Positions 22,440 through 33,687 of a DNA stretch of 64,000 nucleotides are shown piece by piece. The translations under genes and the position numbers were made by a program. The notes beneath the pieces are model-generated. The model searched no databases. It worked only from the letters and a program-made list of their open reading frames with translations, and was not told the DNA's origin. The stretch's first letter is position 1; each line of letters starts with the position of its first letter. This DNA is from Lepas anatifera (Eukaryota; Arthropoda; Thecostraca; Lepadidae). The stretch spans positions 1 through 64,000 of the forward strand of contig JAOTON010002271.1 of the NCBI GenBank assembly GCA_034440635.1, written 5' to 3'.

Positions 22440-23150
22440 CATCTGACGTTTCGATCCACTTCATCCATTGTCCGTTTCCTGCCTCTTGATTTCTTCCGCC
22501 TCTACTGTCCTTATCTCCAGCCACCTCTGATATTTTTACCCCTTCTCACCCAACTGTCTCTTCTGTTACGCCTGCTTCTTCTGTTCCGATTTTGATCCTC
22601 TTCCTGACTCGACTCACTTCCGACCTTTCGGCGTCTTCCAGCGCGACTGTCCTGCTTTTCTCGAGGGTACCCCTCTCCTGCCTTCCGTTCACGTGATTCG
22701 CAGTCACGGGATGGCCAAGCGCGTGGCCTGGAGGCCTGGCTCACACCAGGCCACAGCGCACGGGTGCGTTTCCGGCTCACCCTGGCGGTACGCAAGGACC
22801 GCTCTGCGTGTTCTGTAAGGATAGATCTAATAGGGAATGGGTCTAGGGGCGACATATACCTTCTTAACGAGGTTTCCAATCCTCCCCAGAAAAGTCGGAC
22901 AAAAATAAAAAGAAATGTAACCCGTTACATGTCCATCCAATGAATCCAATGAAGTGTTTATCAGAATAAGTTCCGATCTGAGAACTGCAGAACTGCAGAC
23001 TATATTCCCAATTCCGTCTCCATATTCATCGATATATTATCAGTTACATATTAACGATATTCATACATTTGTCTGCAGTTTACCTCTTTCCATTCGGTTT
23101 TTTATGTTGTGTCGCTTTCTAGGGCACTATACGGGTATTCAAGACTAGAA
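22440..23150. other. Pyrimidine-rich then mixed intergenic DNA, nothing recognised
   Basis: The minus strand has an Arg/Glu/Ser-rich frame (22511-22879) and the plus strand a Ser/Pro/Thr-rich frame. Both follow from the strand's pyrimidine bias. I see no domain and no clear splice sites, so I do not call a gene. Confidence 0.4.
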
Positions 23151-23155
23151 ACTAT

Positions 23156-24045
23156 TTAACACGCGCCCCGCTGGTGTCCCTGGCATGATGCGCCCCGCTG
23201 GGGTCCCTGGCATGATGCGCCCCACTGGGGTACCTGGCATGATGCGCCCCGCTGGGGTCCCTGGCATGATGTGCCCTGCTGGGGTCCCTGGCATGATGCG
23301 CCCCGCCGGGGTCCCTGGCATGATGCGCCCCGCTGGGGTCCCTGGCATGATGCGCCCCGCTGGGAGGAGGGGCGTTTTTCTCCCCCTCCGTATCTCATTT
23401 CCTAGGAAATCTAAATAAAAATTATAGACAGCGTTCGAAAGTTCTTGACGAGACAAAGGGATATTAAACGTAACATTTTTATTTCAGGTCAAACCTGAGG
23501 TCAGCATAGGTCAAAGAAGGTTCCATAGACTTACTACAGGGTAGTGTACGTTTCCATCTCTAGATATTTACTCAGCAAAGCTAGAGAAAAAATGCATACA
23601 TCATTGGATTTCTCTCATCGTGGCAAATTGAATGATGTATATTATAACCTTGCTAGGTCAAATTGTGAAAATGGCCTGACCTTGAGCTAGGTCAGGGTCA
23701 CAGGGTGACCTGGCATAGTCATGTTGCATATCAATCGACTCCCCGTGACAATACAAGGATAATGCAAGCAAAAAAAGAGCTTTATCTCAATTCAGTGAGA
23801 AGTTATTGGCAAAACAATCACTGTAAGCTCCTGTAACCTGACATAACCTTTGAGAGGTCAGATGGTCAAACAACTCAACTTTATCGTCAGGATTGTGGTA
23901 ATCATACACGGGCTGAGGATGTTTAGCTTTATCTATCGGGTATTTACTGAAAACAAGCCCTTTTAATTTTCACCATAGACTTATAATGAGATGACCCAAA
24001 ACCTGACCCCACCTTATGTCAACAATATCAAAATTACCGCTATAG
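23156..24045 (+). mobile_element. TTAA-flanked piggyBac-type MITE with expanded terminal repeat, right end lost
   Basis: The left end is TTAA then CACGCGCCCCGCTGG. The body from 23380 to about 24020 matches, in reverse complement, the full copy at 47832-48857, including TCAATCGACTCCCCGTGAC and ATAATGAGATGACCC. The opposite terminus is absent. AGGTCA/TGACCT hexamers are frequent. The terminal motif is tandemly expanded (see the 27-bp array). Confidence 0.85.
23160..23362. repeat. 27-bp minisatellite made from the MITE terminal repeat
   Basis: About 7.5 copies of a 27-bp unit, built from GCGCCCCGCTGGGGTCCC followed by TGGCATGAT. The unit is the terminus of the MITE that contains it. Because 27 is a multiple of three, both strands show repetitive ORFs (such as RPAGVPGMM), which are artefacts. 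The intact copy at 47832-48857 has only two such units at its corresponding end. Confidence 0.95.
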
Positions 24046-24554
24046 CTGCTAACGCTTCTCTTTTGAAAATGACAAAACACTACCTGCTTCTCCACTATCG
24101 CTACTTCGTATCATTCAACGCTTCTGAAATCCTACCAAAAATGTCGTGTCGCCATTCTTGAATGCATTTCAAGGAAGCGTACTGCTTATCTGTGTACTAC
24201 TTAAAAGTTGAAAAATTGAGTGTGTGATGTGCAAGCAAAATCATATATCACAAAAAATTATTTACTCTTTATCTACTAATTTGCTCGGGGGGTCGGTTAA
24301 GCTAATATCCTGTTGGTACTGTAGTGGTAGCGGGTTTGAATTCCTTTGCGTCCGTTGCCCGCTACTTCGCTACTGGTGGGTTATAGAAGCCGATAGAAAC
24401 CGCTACAGTTACTCCTCTTCTATTTGGAAGGACTACAAGTAGCTGAGCATTGGACTAATTTGTGTGGCTTATCGACGCACCATCTGCCAGGGTCCTATGG
24501 TGTCGCCAACTCTTTCCCTGTTGGAAGGGTCTCCTCGGGAGCCAGCTTGCTCCT

Positions 24555-24640
24555 TGTTCAGGGAAGCCGCCCGGGATCGAACCCGGGTCGGCTGCATGGC
24601 AGCTAGCTGCGCTGACCACTCCACTACCGCGCCCCCTAGC
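24555..24640 (-). repeat. tRNA-like sequence, probably tRNA-derived SINE head or tRNA pseudogene
   Basis: On the minus strand there is a box A-like TAGTGGAGTGG and a box B-like GGTTCGATCCC with the usual spacing. The T-arm is a perfect CCCGGG pair around a loop one base short (TTCGAT), and the middle contains CTGCCAT, like a Gly(GCC) anticodon loop. The anticodon and acceptor stems pair poorly. So it has a Pol III promoter but is unlikely to be a working tRNA; a SINE head is the better reading. Confidence 0.5.
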
Positions 24641-24692
24641 CGATCATTTGAGTGGTGGAAGTAAGTAGAGGACCGCCCACTCTGTCAATAAG

Positions 24693-24695
<3 letters not shown>

Positions 24696-24775
<80 letters not shown>
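24696..24775. repeat. (TA)n microsatellite
   Basis: Pure AT dinucleotide run of about 80 bp. Confidence 0.97.
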
Positions 24776-24777
<2 letters not shown>

Positions 24778-26170
24778 ATTATCTGAGTTTATTCATATAG
24801 GACGATACAGTGTCTTCATGTTTGCCTTAACGCTGCTATTGCCTTGCCGTCCACTTTAGCGTCCCTTAGAGCATTTTGACAAATAATCATGATGGTCATT
24901 TGGATTTCTCGGCAAACAGGGTAGAGATTGCACAAAAGAAAGTCATCGAAGCAGTTGCAAACACGTCTTAATGTTAACGTCAGAACCCTACTGGAGCTTT
25001 GTGGCCTGAGAGCTGAAAGCTCTCCCCATGCAGCTGACGATATCGAAAGCACCACCGCCTTATCATAACTACCTGTCACGCACACACAGTCGTTATCAGT
25101 TCAGCATAGGCTGACTGGGGTCAGTTGCCATTCCTGTGGTTCAAGGATAGATCCGAGGAGGAGAGAAGGGACAGTCCCCTCTAAATAGTTTCGCTAAGGC
25201 GTGCCCTGTCCACGTATAGGGAAGCTATGCTGGGCACCAAAATTCCCCTAAATGAACAGCCAAATTTCAGCAAATGCCCACAACTGGCCAGGTACGTACT
25301 TTTATCTTTTGTCTGTCACACCTGGGCTATTACGGTACCTGTTACCGCTTGGAGAAGCAGTCACTTTTGAACCTACAATGTGCAATACCAAAGGTGGTAC
25401 AAACAATTGGGAAAGGCGATATAACTGCCCTATCATCTTCCACACATGCACCAAATTAGAAAACACCTTATAAACCAAGAACCATTAGACCTAAAGCAGA
25501 ATATAATACATCGATGTGCTTGCCTTGTCCCAATGCTTCAAATTATTTGCAACATGACGTTGTCAGTTCAAAATAGAAATATGAAGTTCCAAATATTTTG
25601 ACCTGAATTTCACAGCAATTGAACAATTGAACAATTGAATTGAATTTCACAACAACAAGTATATGAACAGGACAAAAGAACTATGCCAAGTACGGTGGCG
25701 CTGTGCACAGCCATATTTGGCCATCTTGGAAACCTTCGGTCAGGGGGGTTCAAAAGACCCCATCCGAAAGGCTTATCCACCCCATGGTGTGCCTGAACGT
25801 ACCCACGGTCTGGTATGTAGATGCTAGCAAAATTGTTCATAATTTTTCCTGGTCCATAGCCATCTAGAGCACATATTTTGGTGTGGATAATTATATGAAT
25901 TGTTTTCTTTCGAATTTCAAGCTTATGAACATACATGCAGAACTCCGTTCAACAATGCTATAGCTATGGTTACAGACACTCGCGGTGCTCCAAGAAGCAC
26001 ACATTGAAAAAAACAGCAGACAGCTTGAAAGCCCAGCTACCCAGGGGTGATATCGTAATAAAATCTTCTGAAGCAAATGCATTTTCGTTGCGAGTATCAG
26101 CGCCAGTTTCAGCTCCGAGGTAGCTCGGTGGCGGCGGCGCGCCTCCGCCCCCACTCTCAGCTCGAGTGCT
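24776..26170. other. Intergenic, no feature recognised
   Basis: Short ORFs on both strands without family motifs. A short direct repeat GAACAATTGAACAATTGAA lies near 25621. No RNA gene or clear MITE seen. Confidence 0.4.
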
Positions 26171-27049
26171 TTAACACACGCCGCAGTGGAGGGGTCCTAA
26201 AGTGCCCCCCCCAACAATTTTTCCAAGGTGATCGGAGAACCATTGCCAGCCGGAAAACATTGCCATGTTACGTTTGAGAGAATTCATAGCGCATCAATAA
26301 GGGAAATAGTTTTGAACATAGGTCATTAATGTTTTACTTACAGTCTTTCAAAGTCCGACCTATGCTTTGGACCGACGCAATCCCGAGTTCGCACCAGTTT
26401 GCCAGCACTGTAGACCGAATAGTGACGTAATAAGACCATATAATCGGGATTATATGTCAATGTCAACTCACGTGAAGGTTAAGGTCAAAGGTCACAGCTC
26501 AAAGTCAGACAAACATTTTCAATGTCATTGGCCCCAGTGTTTCGATCAGATGGCATTACCCAGGATGACCCAAGTAAATGTCAGGTCAAGGTCAAATCTT
26601 TTTCAGGGTCAAGCCGTCATTTCCCGCCCAAAGGCTACTATAGTACCAGTTACATCGATTGCAAATTATTGGGAATATGCCATATTGCTACGTCATAGGT
26701 TAGTGACCCTGCATGACGTTGACCACAAACTTTCAGACATCATTGTGTGGGACCTCACCTCTATGACATTAGTCCGCTTTCAGTGAATTCCCGGCTTTTC
26801 TGCATAATCACAAAATGTTCAATACCTCTCTAGCACGGCCCAGGTTTGACATTTGCGACCTTGTTTGACCTTAAATATATCAATCTAGGTCAATAAAACC
26901 TAAGCATAACGTAGATCACCATCGCGCCCATACACCCTCACAGAGGAGTTGTTCTAGCCCTCTTGGTTTCCGAGATCTCAGTGGACAGTTAAAGACCCAT
27001 CTCTCTCACTGCGCGTTGACGCCATACCCCTCTCCACTGCGCGTGTTAG
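26171..27049. mobile_element. TTAA-type MITE, diverged, ~880 bp
   Basis: The left terminus is TTAA then CACACGCCGCAGTGGAGGGG. The right terminus is the inverted CCCCTCTCCACTGCGCGTG then TTAG. These termini resemble those of the ~1-kb family found elsewhere in the window. The inside is rich in AGGTCA hexamers, including a perfect DR1 at 26482-26494. No gene lies inside; the 139-codon ORF at 26367-26786 has no protein character. Confidence 0.7.
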
Positions 27050-27224
27050 CTCACCGGGCCGTCAGGTGCTGTGATTGTAGCAGCCTTGAGCGTAGTGGTC
27101 ACGTGCCGGTGTTGGTCCGGCCGGGGAGCTGGCAGCGGGGTAGGGGCACAGTTCCGCGCCACCTCGCGGAGGTGTATTGTCGCCTGGTGTTGTTACAGTG
27201 GACGCTTACATACAGTGGCAATTT
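27050..27224 (+). promoter_or_regulatory. CpG-rich putative promoter/5' UTR
   Basis: GC- and CpG-rich DNA immediately upstream of the candidate first exon, next to the right end of a MITE. No TATA box is evident. The role is inferred from base composition and position only. Confidence 0.3.
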
Positions 27225-27385
27225 ATGGAGGGCAGGGACTCTGCATTTGGTGGGTGTGAGGTGGAGGAGATTGCAGATAGGGATGCGGTGAAAGTGAAGG
27301 AGTCATTAGATCCGGCTGGGTTTCACGCCAGCGACGGCGGTCAAGAGGATGACCCGGCCATACAAGCTGAAATCCTGCACGGACA
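27225..27385 (+). CDS. Candidate first coding exon (CpG-rich), possibly 5' exon of the LYSMD-like gene
   Basis: A CpG-rich stretch from about 27060 leads into an ATG at 27225 and an acidic frame, MEGRDSAFGGCEVEEIADRD and so on, to AEILHG. It ends at a good donor (GGACA before GTAAGT). The exon leaves two bases over, which is the phase needed to join the LysM exon at 37652 in the LysM frame, giving about 65 extra N-terminal residues. One in three random exons would fit, and the intron would be about 10 kb, so the link is unproven. I do not recognise the peptide. Confidence 0.35.
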
Positions 27386-28038
27386 GTAAGTAGCAGTAGA
27401 GATGCAGCTTATTTCAATCCGGGATCTTTATTTAGCATGTTGAAGAACTGACAAGTAACAAGTATTGAAAGTTTGCAACACACTTTCAATTGATCGTTTA
27501 GATGGTCTGTGGGCCGGGGTCATAGGTGGCTGACTGTTTCGTCCAAGGAGGGGCACACTCTTGATAGGATCCATCACGCTGGCAGAAGCAGAAAGGGAAT
27601 GTTCCACGGAAATTTCACAATTCCTGAAACAAGGTGCTTAGTGGAATGCAAAGTTCAAACTTTAACTAAATTTGCAAGCAAACCGAGGTGTGTATTTTCC
27701 AAACTATATTCGGCTACCAATCGCAGACGAAGGGTGATAAGAAGTTAAAATAAAGCCATAACATTATCACAGCTGTTGGAAGCTTATTTGATGCATGTTT
27801 AGTCATTAAGACCAAATGCCTAAAATCACATAAGCGGAAATTGAGACACCAACATTTTCGTTTCAAAGTGTTTATTCCTTTGTCAAATTTTAGCCTTTCT
27901 GTTGACTTTACCCCCTAAAAAGTACAATATTCGAATAGTCCAAAGCGTGAGCTGCAAAAGTAGTACTTTATTTTCCCGGCAGACAAAATATTTCCAAAGT
28001 TATAGGCCAGGCGCCATGCTTTCATTACAAATGCTGCT

Positions 28039-29064
28039 TTAACCCGCGCCCCACCGGGGGTCCGGCGCCACCTTCGCCACACCGGGGCATCGATGCCCCC
28101 CTCTAACTCCGAAATTATGGGGGTTAGCGCAAATCTGCAAAGTGCATTAGAAAGCTTGCGTTAATTCAGTAAGAAATTACTTCAGATGTTTAAGCGCTCA
28201 GGTCAATGGTTTGACCTCCGGAGGTCAAGTTAGGTCAAGATAGGCTGTTTTCACTCAAATATGAAATGCTTAAGCAAACTGGGTGTAACTATTATGCCAT
28301 TGGAGCTATTAAGATCTGGTAAAGTAAATTTGATAGGAAAATGCCAGACCTTTTCCGCCATGTGAAACATAATGACCTGCCGCCAGTGGTTTGACCTCCA
28401 GAGGTCACCTCGTGACCTAATATGACCTGAGGTCACGAAAGGTCAGAAAGTTACCTTGCCGTAAATCAAATGAAGAGCCAGTGACGAGACATACACGATG
28501 ATGTTTGATTCAGCGCTCTAGCTTAATTAGGTCACAATTTATTGTCAAAATACTGCTTTCTGACACCCTGGCGACCTTGGATGACCTCAGAAAGGTCAAA
28601 GGAAAAATTTGGCCCCTGGGATCCGTGAAAGGGTGTCCGTGAACGTTTTTCTGAGCAAGCCGAGCATTTGCAATCGTTTTTGTAACTTTTAGATCATAAG
28701 ACAGCTTTTCCCCATGCTTTTTCAATGGGAGAGGTCACCTCGTGAACTGACCTCATGGCACGAAATCGAAAAATCCTGGATATACTTCGTGTAGGCCCTG
28801 GAGAGGCCATGAAGTGTAGGAAGTTTCAAATTGATATATTTAAAAATGTAGCTCTTATAGAGCTCAAAAGTTGAAGTGAGGTGACCTTGGTTGACCTCGC
28901 CTGGTGACCTGACCTTGGGTGACCCGGGGTAAAAAATTAGGGTTGGTGGGGAAAATGATGAGGTGAAAGGTAGAGCTCTCAACTGCAGTGCTGCTCCTCG
29001 TCGTCTTTCTGCTATCCCAAAAAATATAAGGGGGGCATCGATGGCCCGGTGGGGCGAGGGTTAA
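28039..29064. mobile_element. Full-length TTAA-flanked piggyBac-type MITE, 1026 bp
   Basis: Both ends carry TTAA: TTAA then CCCGCGCCCCACCGG on the left, and CCGGTGGGGCGAGGG then TTAA on the right. TTAA target sites with ends starting CCC are typical of piggyBac-superfamily elements. There is no transposase. The body carries many TGACCT/AGGTCA hexamers. It is exactly as long as the intact copy at 47832-48857, although the two belong to different subfamilies. Relatives lie at 35819-36413 and 57891-58185. Confidence 0.9.
28413..28445. promoter_or_regulatory. Cluster of four nuclear-receptor-like half-sites (DR4, ER1, DR4)
   Basis: Four perfect hexamers in 33 bp: TGACCT (28413), TGACCT (28423), AGGTCA (28430), AGGTCA (28440). 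The spacers are four, one and four bases. AGGTCA is the classical nuclear-receptor half-site, and DR4 is a known arrangement. It lies inside the 1026-bp MITE. Function is inference. Confidence 0.45.
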
Positions 29065-30561
29065 GAAATATAAAAAACATCAGTATTGTCAAAGTTATAC
29101 AGAAAATGAAAACGCCACCTTCTGAGAGGTCCACCGCCAAAAGGATTCTGTCATAATGTTTGTATTGTAAATTTGTCCAGTGCCAGCTTGGTTTTCGCCC
29201 AAAATGGCGTTTTGTTCATATAATGCGCCCATTCTAAACGTTTACACTACCATTATTCATAAGTTTTCTAAGTGGGATTTAGAATGGGTGGCTCCAAGAA
29301 AATGAAAGGTGGATGATATGTTGTTTTTTATATACGTCTTTCCATGGCTTTCATTTTTACATTTTTATAACGGGTGGAGAATACGTCGTATGGTATCAGT
29401 TCTACGCATTTTTTTAAGAATACAAGCAGAAGTCATTCATTTGGATTAGGTGTACTTTCTTTCAAACTTCCAATGGAGACCAAAGACGGGAAAGAGCATA
29501 CTTGGGACCTTATAGTGTATTTATAGGATTCCAAGCATCACTTTTACGTTTTTTTAAGAGGCTGTTGTTTCCATTTCGGAATTATATATCTAGCTAGGGG
29601 ACAATGTTGCACCTGCCTTCAGCAGCAGGTGCAACATTTTTACCTAAAGAGCAGCTAATGTGCAGTTATTCCGTCACCAGTAGACACTAGGCCCTTTTGG
29701 TCAAAGCTGGAAAGGCTAGAGACCAATTGTGAATTAGATGGACAGGGAGCCTGCAACAATGGTACCCAATTTGCATGCGAAAAAATTCCTCGCTTGGATC
29801 AAGTCTTTCTGTATGTGAGACCAGTGTTATGGTACACACATACACCATTTGAAGAAAATGTGACCGGCACCCATCACTGTCGAAAAGACGTGCCGTGACT
29901 ATGATGTCACGATGTGACATTGATGTGACACGATGTGACAATGATGTCAGGATGTATGATGATATGCGGCTGTGAAGCTGCGACTGTAATGGTCGACTGC
30001 AATATCGCACCCCGCCGCGGGCGGCTTCCACCATGCCGCGTCAATGCGTAGTGGAAACCTGGCAATCGACGGCAGCAGGTGCACTCGCAGGAATGTTGGC
30101 CCTGGCTCCGCATACGCGCGTGAGCACAACACCCCTGCACCAGCCTGATGCATTGTGACACTGCGCTTCACAGGTTACGCAAGATATGAGGTGAAATATT
30201 TCAGTGGCTTATCTACACCGGCTGTGAGGGGGCAAAATTCTTGAAAAATTTGGTGCTTTGGGGGAAAAATCGGGCTAATTTTGCAGGTTTGGGATCAAAT
30301 AGCCTTTTCTCAGTAGCAAAGTTCAAACCAGACATGTTTGCCTTATCATGCTAACAGTGCACGTAGCTGTACACAGCCTTTATGATAAATTCATCAACTG
30401 TGGAGCAAAACTGCACAATGAACATCAAATAGCCCTTATGAAAGTTTTTCGCTTCCATAATGATTTATCTGTCTTTTTATGCTAGTCATAAACCTATTCG
30501 CGACAGCTTACTCTGCATTTTTTATGCCCATAGCGCATTCAAGAGAAACGTGGCATTATGC
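29065..30561. other. Intergenic; one strong hairpin at 29603-29638
   Basis: No gene is supported. At 29603-29638, AATGTTGCACCTGC and its exact complement form a 14-bp stem around an 8-base loop. Alternating ATGATGTGACA-type words appear at 29905-29955. ORFs on the minus strand (29687-30171) overlap in several frames without protein motifs. Confidence 0.45.
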
Positions 30562-31019
30562 TTAAAGGGAATGTGGCACCTTATGATCCTGGAATGTAGT
30601 GTAATTTGGCGTACTTTTAGCCGAAAATAATGAAACCACTCATGATTTCTCTGATGAACAATGTACCATAAGCTCAATATTTTGATTTTTAAAATACTCC
30701 TCTAGGAAAAGAAATAAATATCTGCCTGTGGAAGATGTCATAATCGGGCAACCACTACCATACTCGAAACGCTTCAAGGCCTTCGATTGGCTGATGCTCA
30801 TCGTGACGTTGGCATATGTCGTCACACCAACAACCATGTCAACTGTGGCCTGCTGCTAAGGGTACATGAGGGGTACATTGCAGGTAGGTTTTAGCTTCTT
30901 TCTACGGAAATCACGAGTTCCAAGACAAGTGATATATTGAGTACCGGGTTTTCCGACTTGCTTTACAACTTGGCTATCTCAGTTAGAATCATGTTATGAA
31001 GGTGCCACATTCCCTTTAA
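30562..31019. mobile_element. TTAA-flanked MITE (458 bp), copy 1
   Basis: Ends are TTAA then AGGGAATGTGGCACCTT and the exact inverted AAGGTGCCACATTCCCT then TTAA. The body matches copy 2 at 49449-49902 in reverse orientation, including the TCATGATTTCTCTGA and CCGGGTTTTCCGACTTG landmarks. There is no coding capacity. TTAA flanks again suggest piggyBac-type mobilisation, but the termini differ from the ~1-kb family. Confidence 0.92.
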
Positions 31020-33685
31020 GGACGTACGACAGTTTGGAAGATACATTTCCTTCTGTAGGGCACTCTTTTTATTGCCCCCTTATTTTTTTCAAAAGTGAAC
31101 AAAAACAGGGGGGATGTAGTGCTACTGTAAAGGGTAGGTATTTGTTTTTGACCAACGTATTTACCTGTTTGGACCTTGTTTTTTAACCTGACAAAAATAT
31201 GTGTGCATAATTTTCATTGCATATCTGACAAGCTTTAGATAGGTTTCTCACACTTTCCTAGCCCTTTGAGTATCCGAGTGGGATGGTGCCTTTTTATCCC
31301 CATCATGGCAAAAGAAGCTCTAGCCCATCTACCGGGTGAATGTTAAACTGCTGAAGAGATATTTGAGGAAAAGTAAGAGGGCGGGTTAATTTAAGCATTC
31401 CTACCGTACAGGATATTGTGTTTTTATCATAGCATTTATATCGGAATGTTTGGAATTTAATCCTCACCTAAATATGGCAGGCATTGTATCCATTTGTTTC
31501 CGGAACCTATCAAATGACTTAAATTACTGGTTATCTCACCTCTTAGAAGCAAAAGATGGCGTGGCAATCGAGCGTACGTGATTTCACTGCCTGAATGTAT
31601 TTTCTCAAATGCATGATGTTCAGTGAAGTGCGATTCCTAAGCCTATAATCTGACACGAAATTTAATGGCACAACATTGAAAAAATTAAGTGCATTTGAAT
31701 CACCTGCGAGAGGAATTTTTCTAGCTAACTTGATACCTGGTATAAACAAGACTTTCCATGTTCACCTAATTGCAGAAATGTTGACCTCAGTATTGACCTC
31801 TAGTGACTGCTATCGAACAAACGCACCATAACCCGCCGAAAAATAACTGAACCAACTTCGGTTGCATTTCGGAGGAGCTTTTGCTGTCTTTCTTTTTCTA
31901 GCCATCTTAGTTTCCGATTTGCAGTTTCCGATACCACAACCCCACCATGGCAAAGCTTTCTCATGCCCACCACCCGGGTGAAAGTTAAACTTACCGCCCC
32001 TACCTGGAGAATCTTCCCTCGGAATCCTAAATGCACGTGCCTACATAATTTGGCATTCACTGCATAGGAGAAACTTGTGAAAACATTTAAGTCTAAAGAC
32101 CACCCACATTTTTCATCAGCGTGGTGACCGGGCCCGAATCGGGCTAGGTCGCTCGTGTGTGGAATTTTATTGATAGGTAAGTAGAGGCCTCACTGGCGCT
32201 GATCACCTGTTCGGTATTTCTTGTGTTTTTTCTTCATTTTATGTACATTTACGCATGTAGTTTGAAAAATCATGCATCCAATTGGTCTTAAAACCACCAA
32301 AAGACAACAACAAGAGGCGATTAATCCTGTAAAAAGCAGATAAAATTGTCTTTCACATCTAGAGGTGGCGCAAATACACTGATGTTGCGCTTAAACAAGC
32401 ACCTGCTACCGCCACTGAGTACACATGTTATGACGGGGTCGCGCACAGCGGGGAATGTTTATATTGAGAAGCAGGCCACTGGATCTAGCTGGTGACTGCC
32501 CAGTAAACTGCACCGCGGTAGTGAGAGGCTGACAGGCGGTGAAGCGAAATTACAGCAGCTGAAGTGCTCCTGCCCTGTGGTTCGGTGAGTTGTTTTAGCC
32601 TTCTTCAGGTTTTGTGCTCTTGTTTTGAATATTTGTGCAGCCGCGACGTAGGAGAATTTGTACACTTTTTCACTATCCAGAGGACCGAGGCATGCATTTA
32701 GCGGCACCCTTGCGTCACAGTCGTGGCAGCGCGCTCCCTTTCGCCTCACCATAGAATGCGGTGAGGCTATCCCGATTTCTCGAGCGGGGCACACATGGAA
32801 ACTCTTGTTCCGCTGTCACGGAGCAATGTCGATCACTCGGCCTGTGTCACCGGACCGACCGGTGGACTTATCTAATGGCAAACGCTGATCAATGCCGTTT
32901 TTTCCAATTACAAGAGTGGCGATTAATCCTGTCAATTAATTCCTTCCCTTTACGGCGATTAATCAATGCCGTTTTTTCCAATTTCCATAGTACTTAGTCA
33001 CAAGCGTGACTAAGTACTATGTCAAAACAAGCGCTCCCCAGTTTTCCATCCTCTCCTGGGCAGAAAGTAGCGCAGAAAAATGTTTCCAGGGCTTAGCGTT
33101 TGTTCTGGGACCTTCGGCACTCTAAACCATAACACACTAACGGACCAGGCCAAGGCGCTGCACTGCATTATTAAAAGTATTGTGCAAGATGAATCCTTCA
33201 ATGCAAAAGGCACGGCAAAAATAAAAACTTTGGTCAGGCTAACTGCTTCGAAACATAAATATCCCTTGGGTCAGAGATATTTTCTCAACACGACCATTAT
33301 TTTCCCCAACGCACCGCACAGCTTAGGTAGCTTTAAGGTATGTACCAGATTGTGATACCGTAATTTATCAAAGATGTTACGTGTACCTACATGGGTACCT
33401 TTCTCAATTTTCAAAATATTAAATCTTCGCGTTTCCAATATTCTCCCCAACGATGCTGGCGAAGATGCTCCTAAACGATCAGGGCTCGTTCTGACCTTTG
33501 TTCTTTTGCCCCGCGTCACATTTCAAGGATCTCGTTCAAATAATAATACCTTTACTTTACAAGGTAAGTTCATCCTCGAATTTTGTTAAAAGGTGATAGA
33601 AGACAGTGCAGTACAGTGCAGTGCACCAGTGCACCTCCCAGATGTCGAAGAAAGTGTAAAGAAAGTGGAAGTGTCTAGAGAAGAG
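31020..33685. other. Intergenic, no gene; short repeats and one hairpin
   Basis: No convincing gene. Two related phrases occur at about 31303-31345 and 31946-31990 (CATGGCAAA ... CCGGGTGAA-GTTAAAC), possibly ends of a diverged element. GGCGATTAATCCTGT and AATGCCGTTTTTTCCAAT are each duplicated between 32316 and 32985. A perfect 16-bp stem with a 4-base loop lies at 32986-33021. The ORF at 33080-33355 has no recognisable motif. Confidence 0.45.
32986..33021. repeat. Perfect hairpin, 16-bp stem, 4-base loop
   Basis: CATAGTACTTAGTCAC, loop AAGC, then the exact complement. No T-tract or gene context supports a terminator. It may be a palindromic MITE relic or a recent cruciform-prone site. Confidence 0.8.
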
Positions 33686-33687
33686 GA

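Noticed and set aside
22274..22468. Arg-Glu repeat protein on the minus strand
   Set aside because: It is the translation of a (CT)n microsatellite.
23160..23362. CRISPR-like array
   Set aside because: Units are contiguous with no spacers, in a eukaryotic window.
23145..23456. Repetitive protein with RPAGVPGMM units
   Set aside because: The 27-bp repeat is a multiple of three and derives from a MITE terminus.
24555..24640. Functional tRNA gene
   Set aside because: T-loop one base short, and acceptor and anticodon stems do not pair well.
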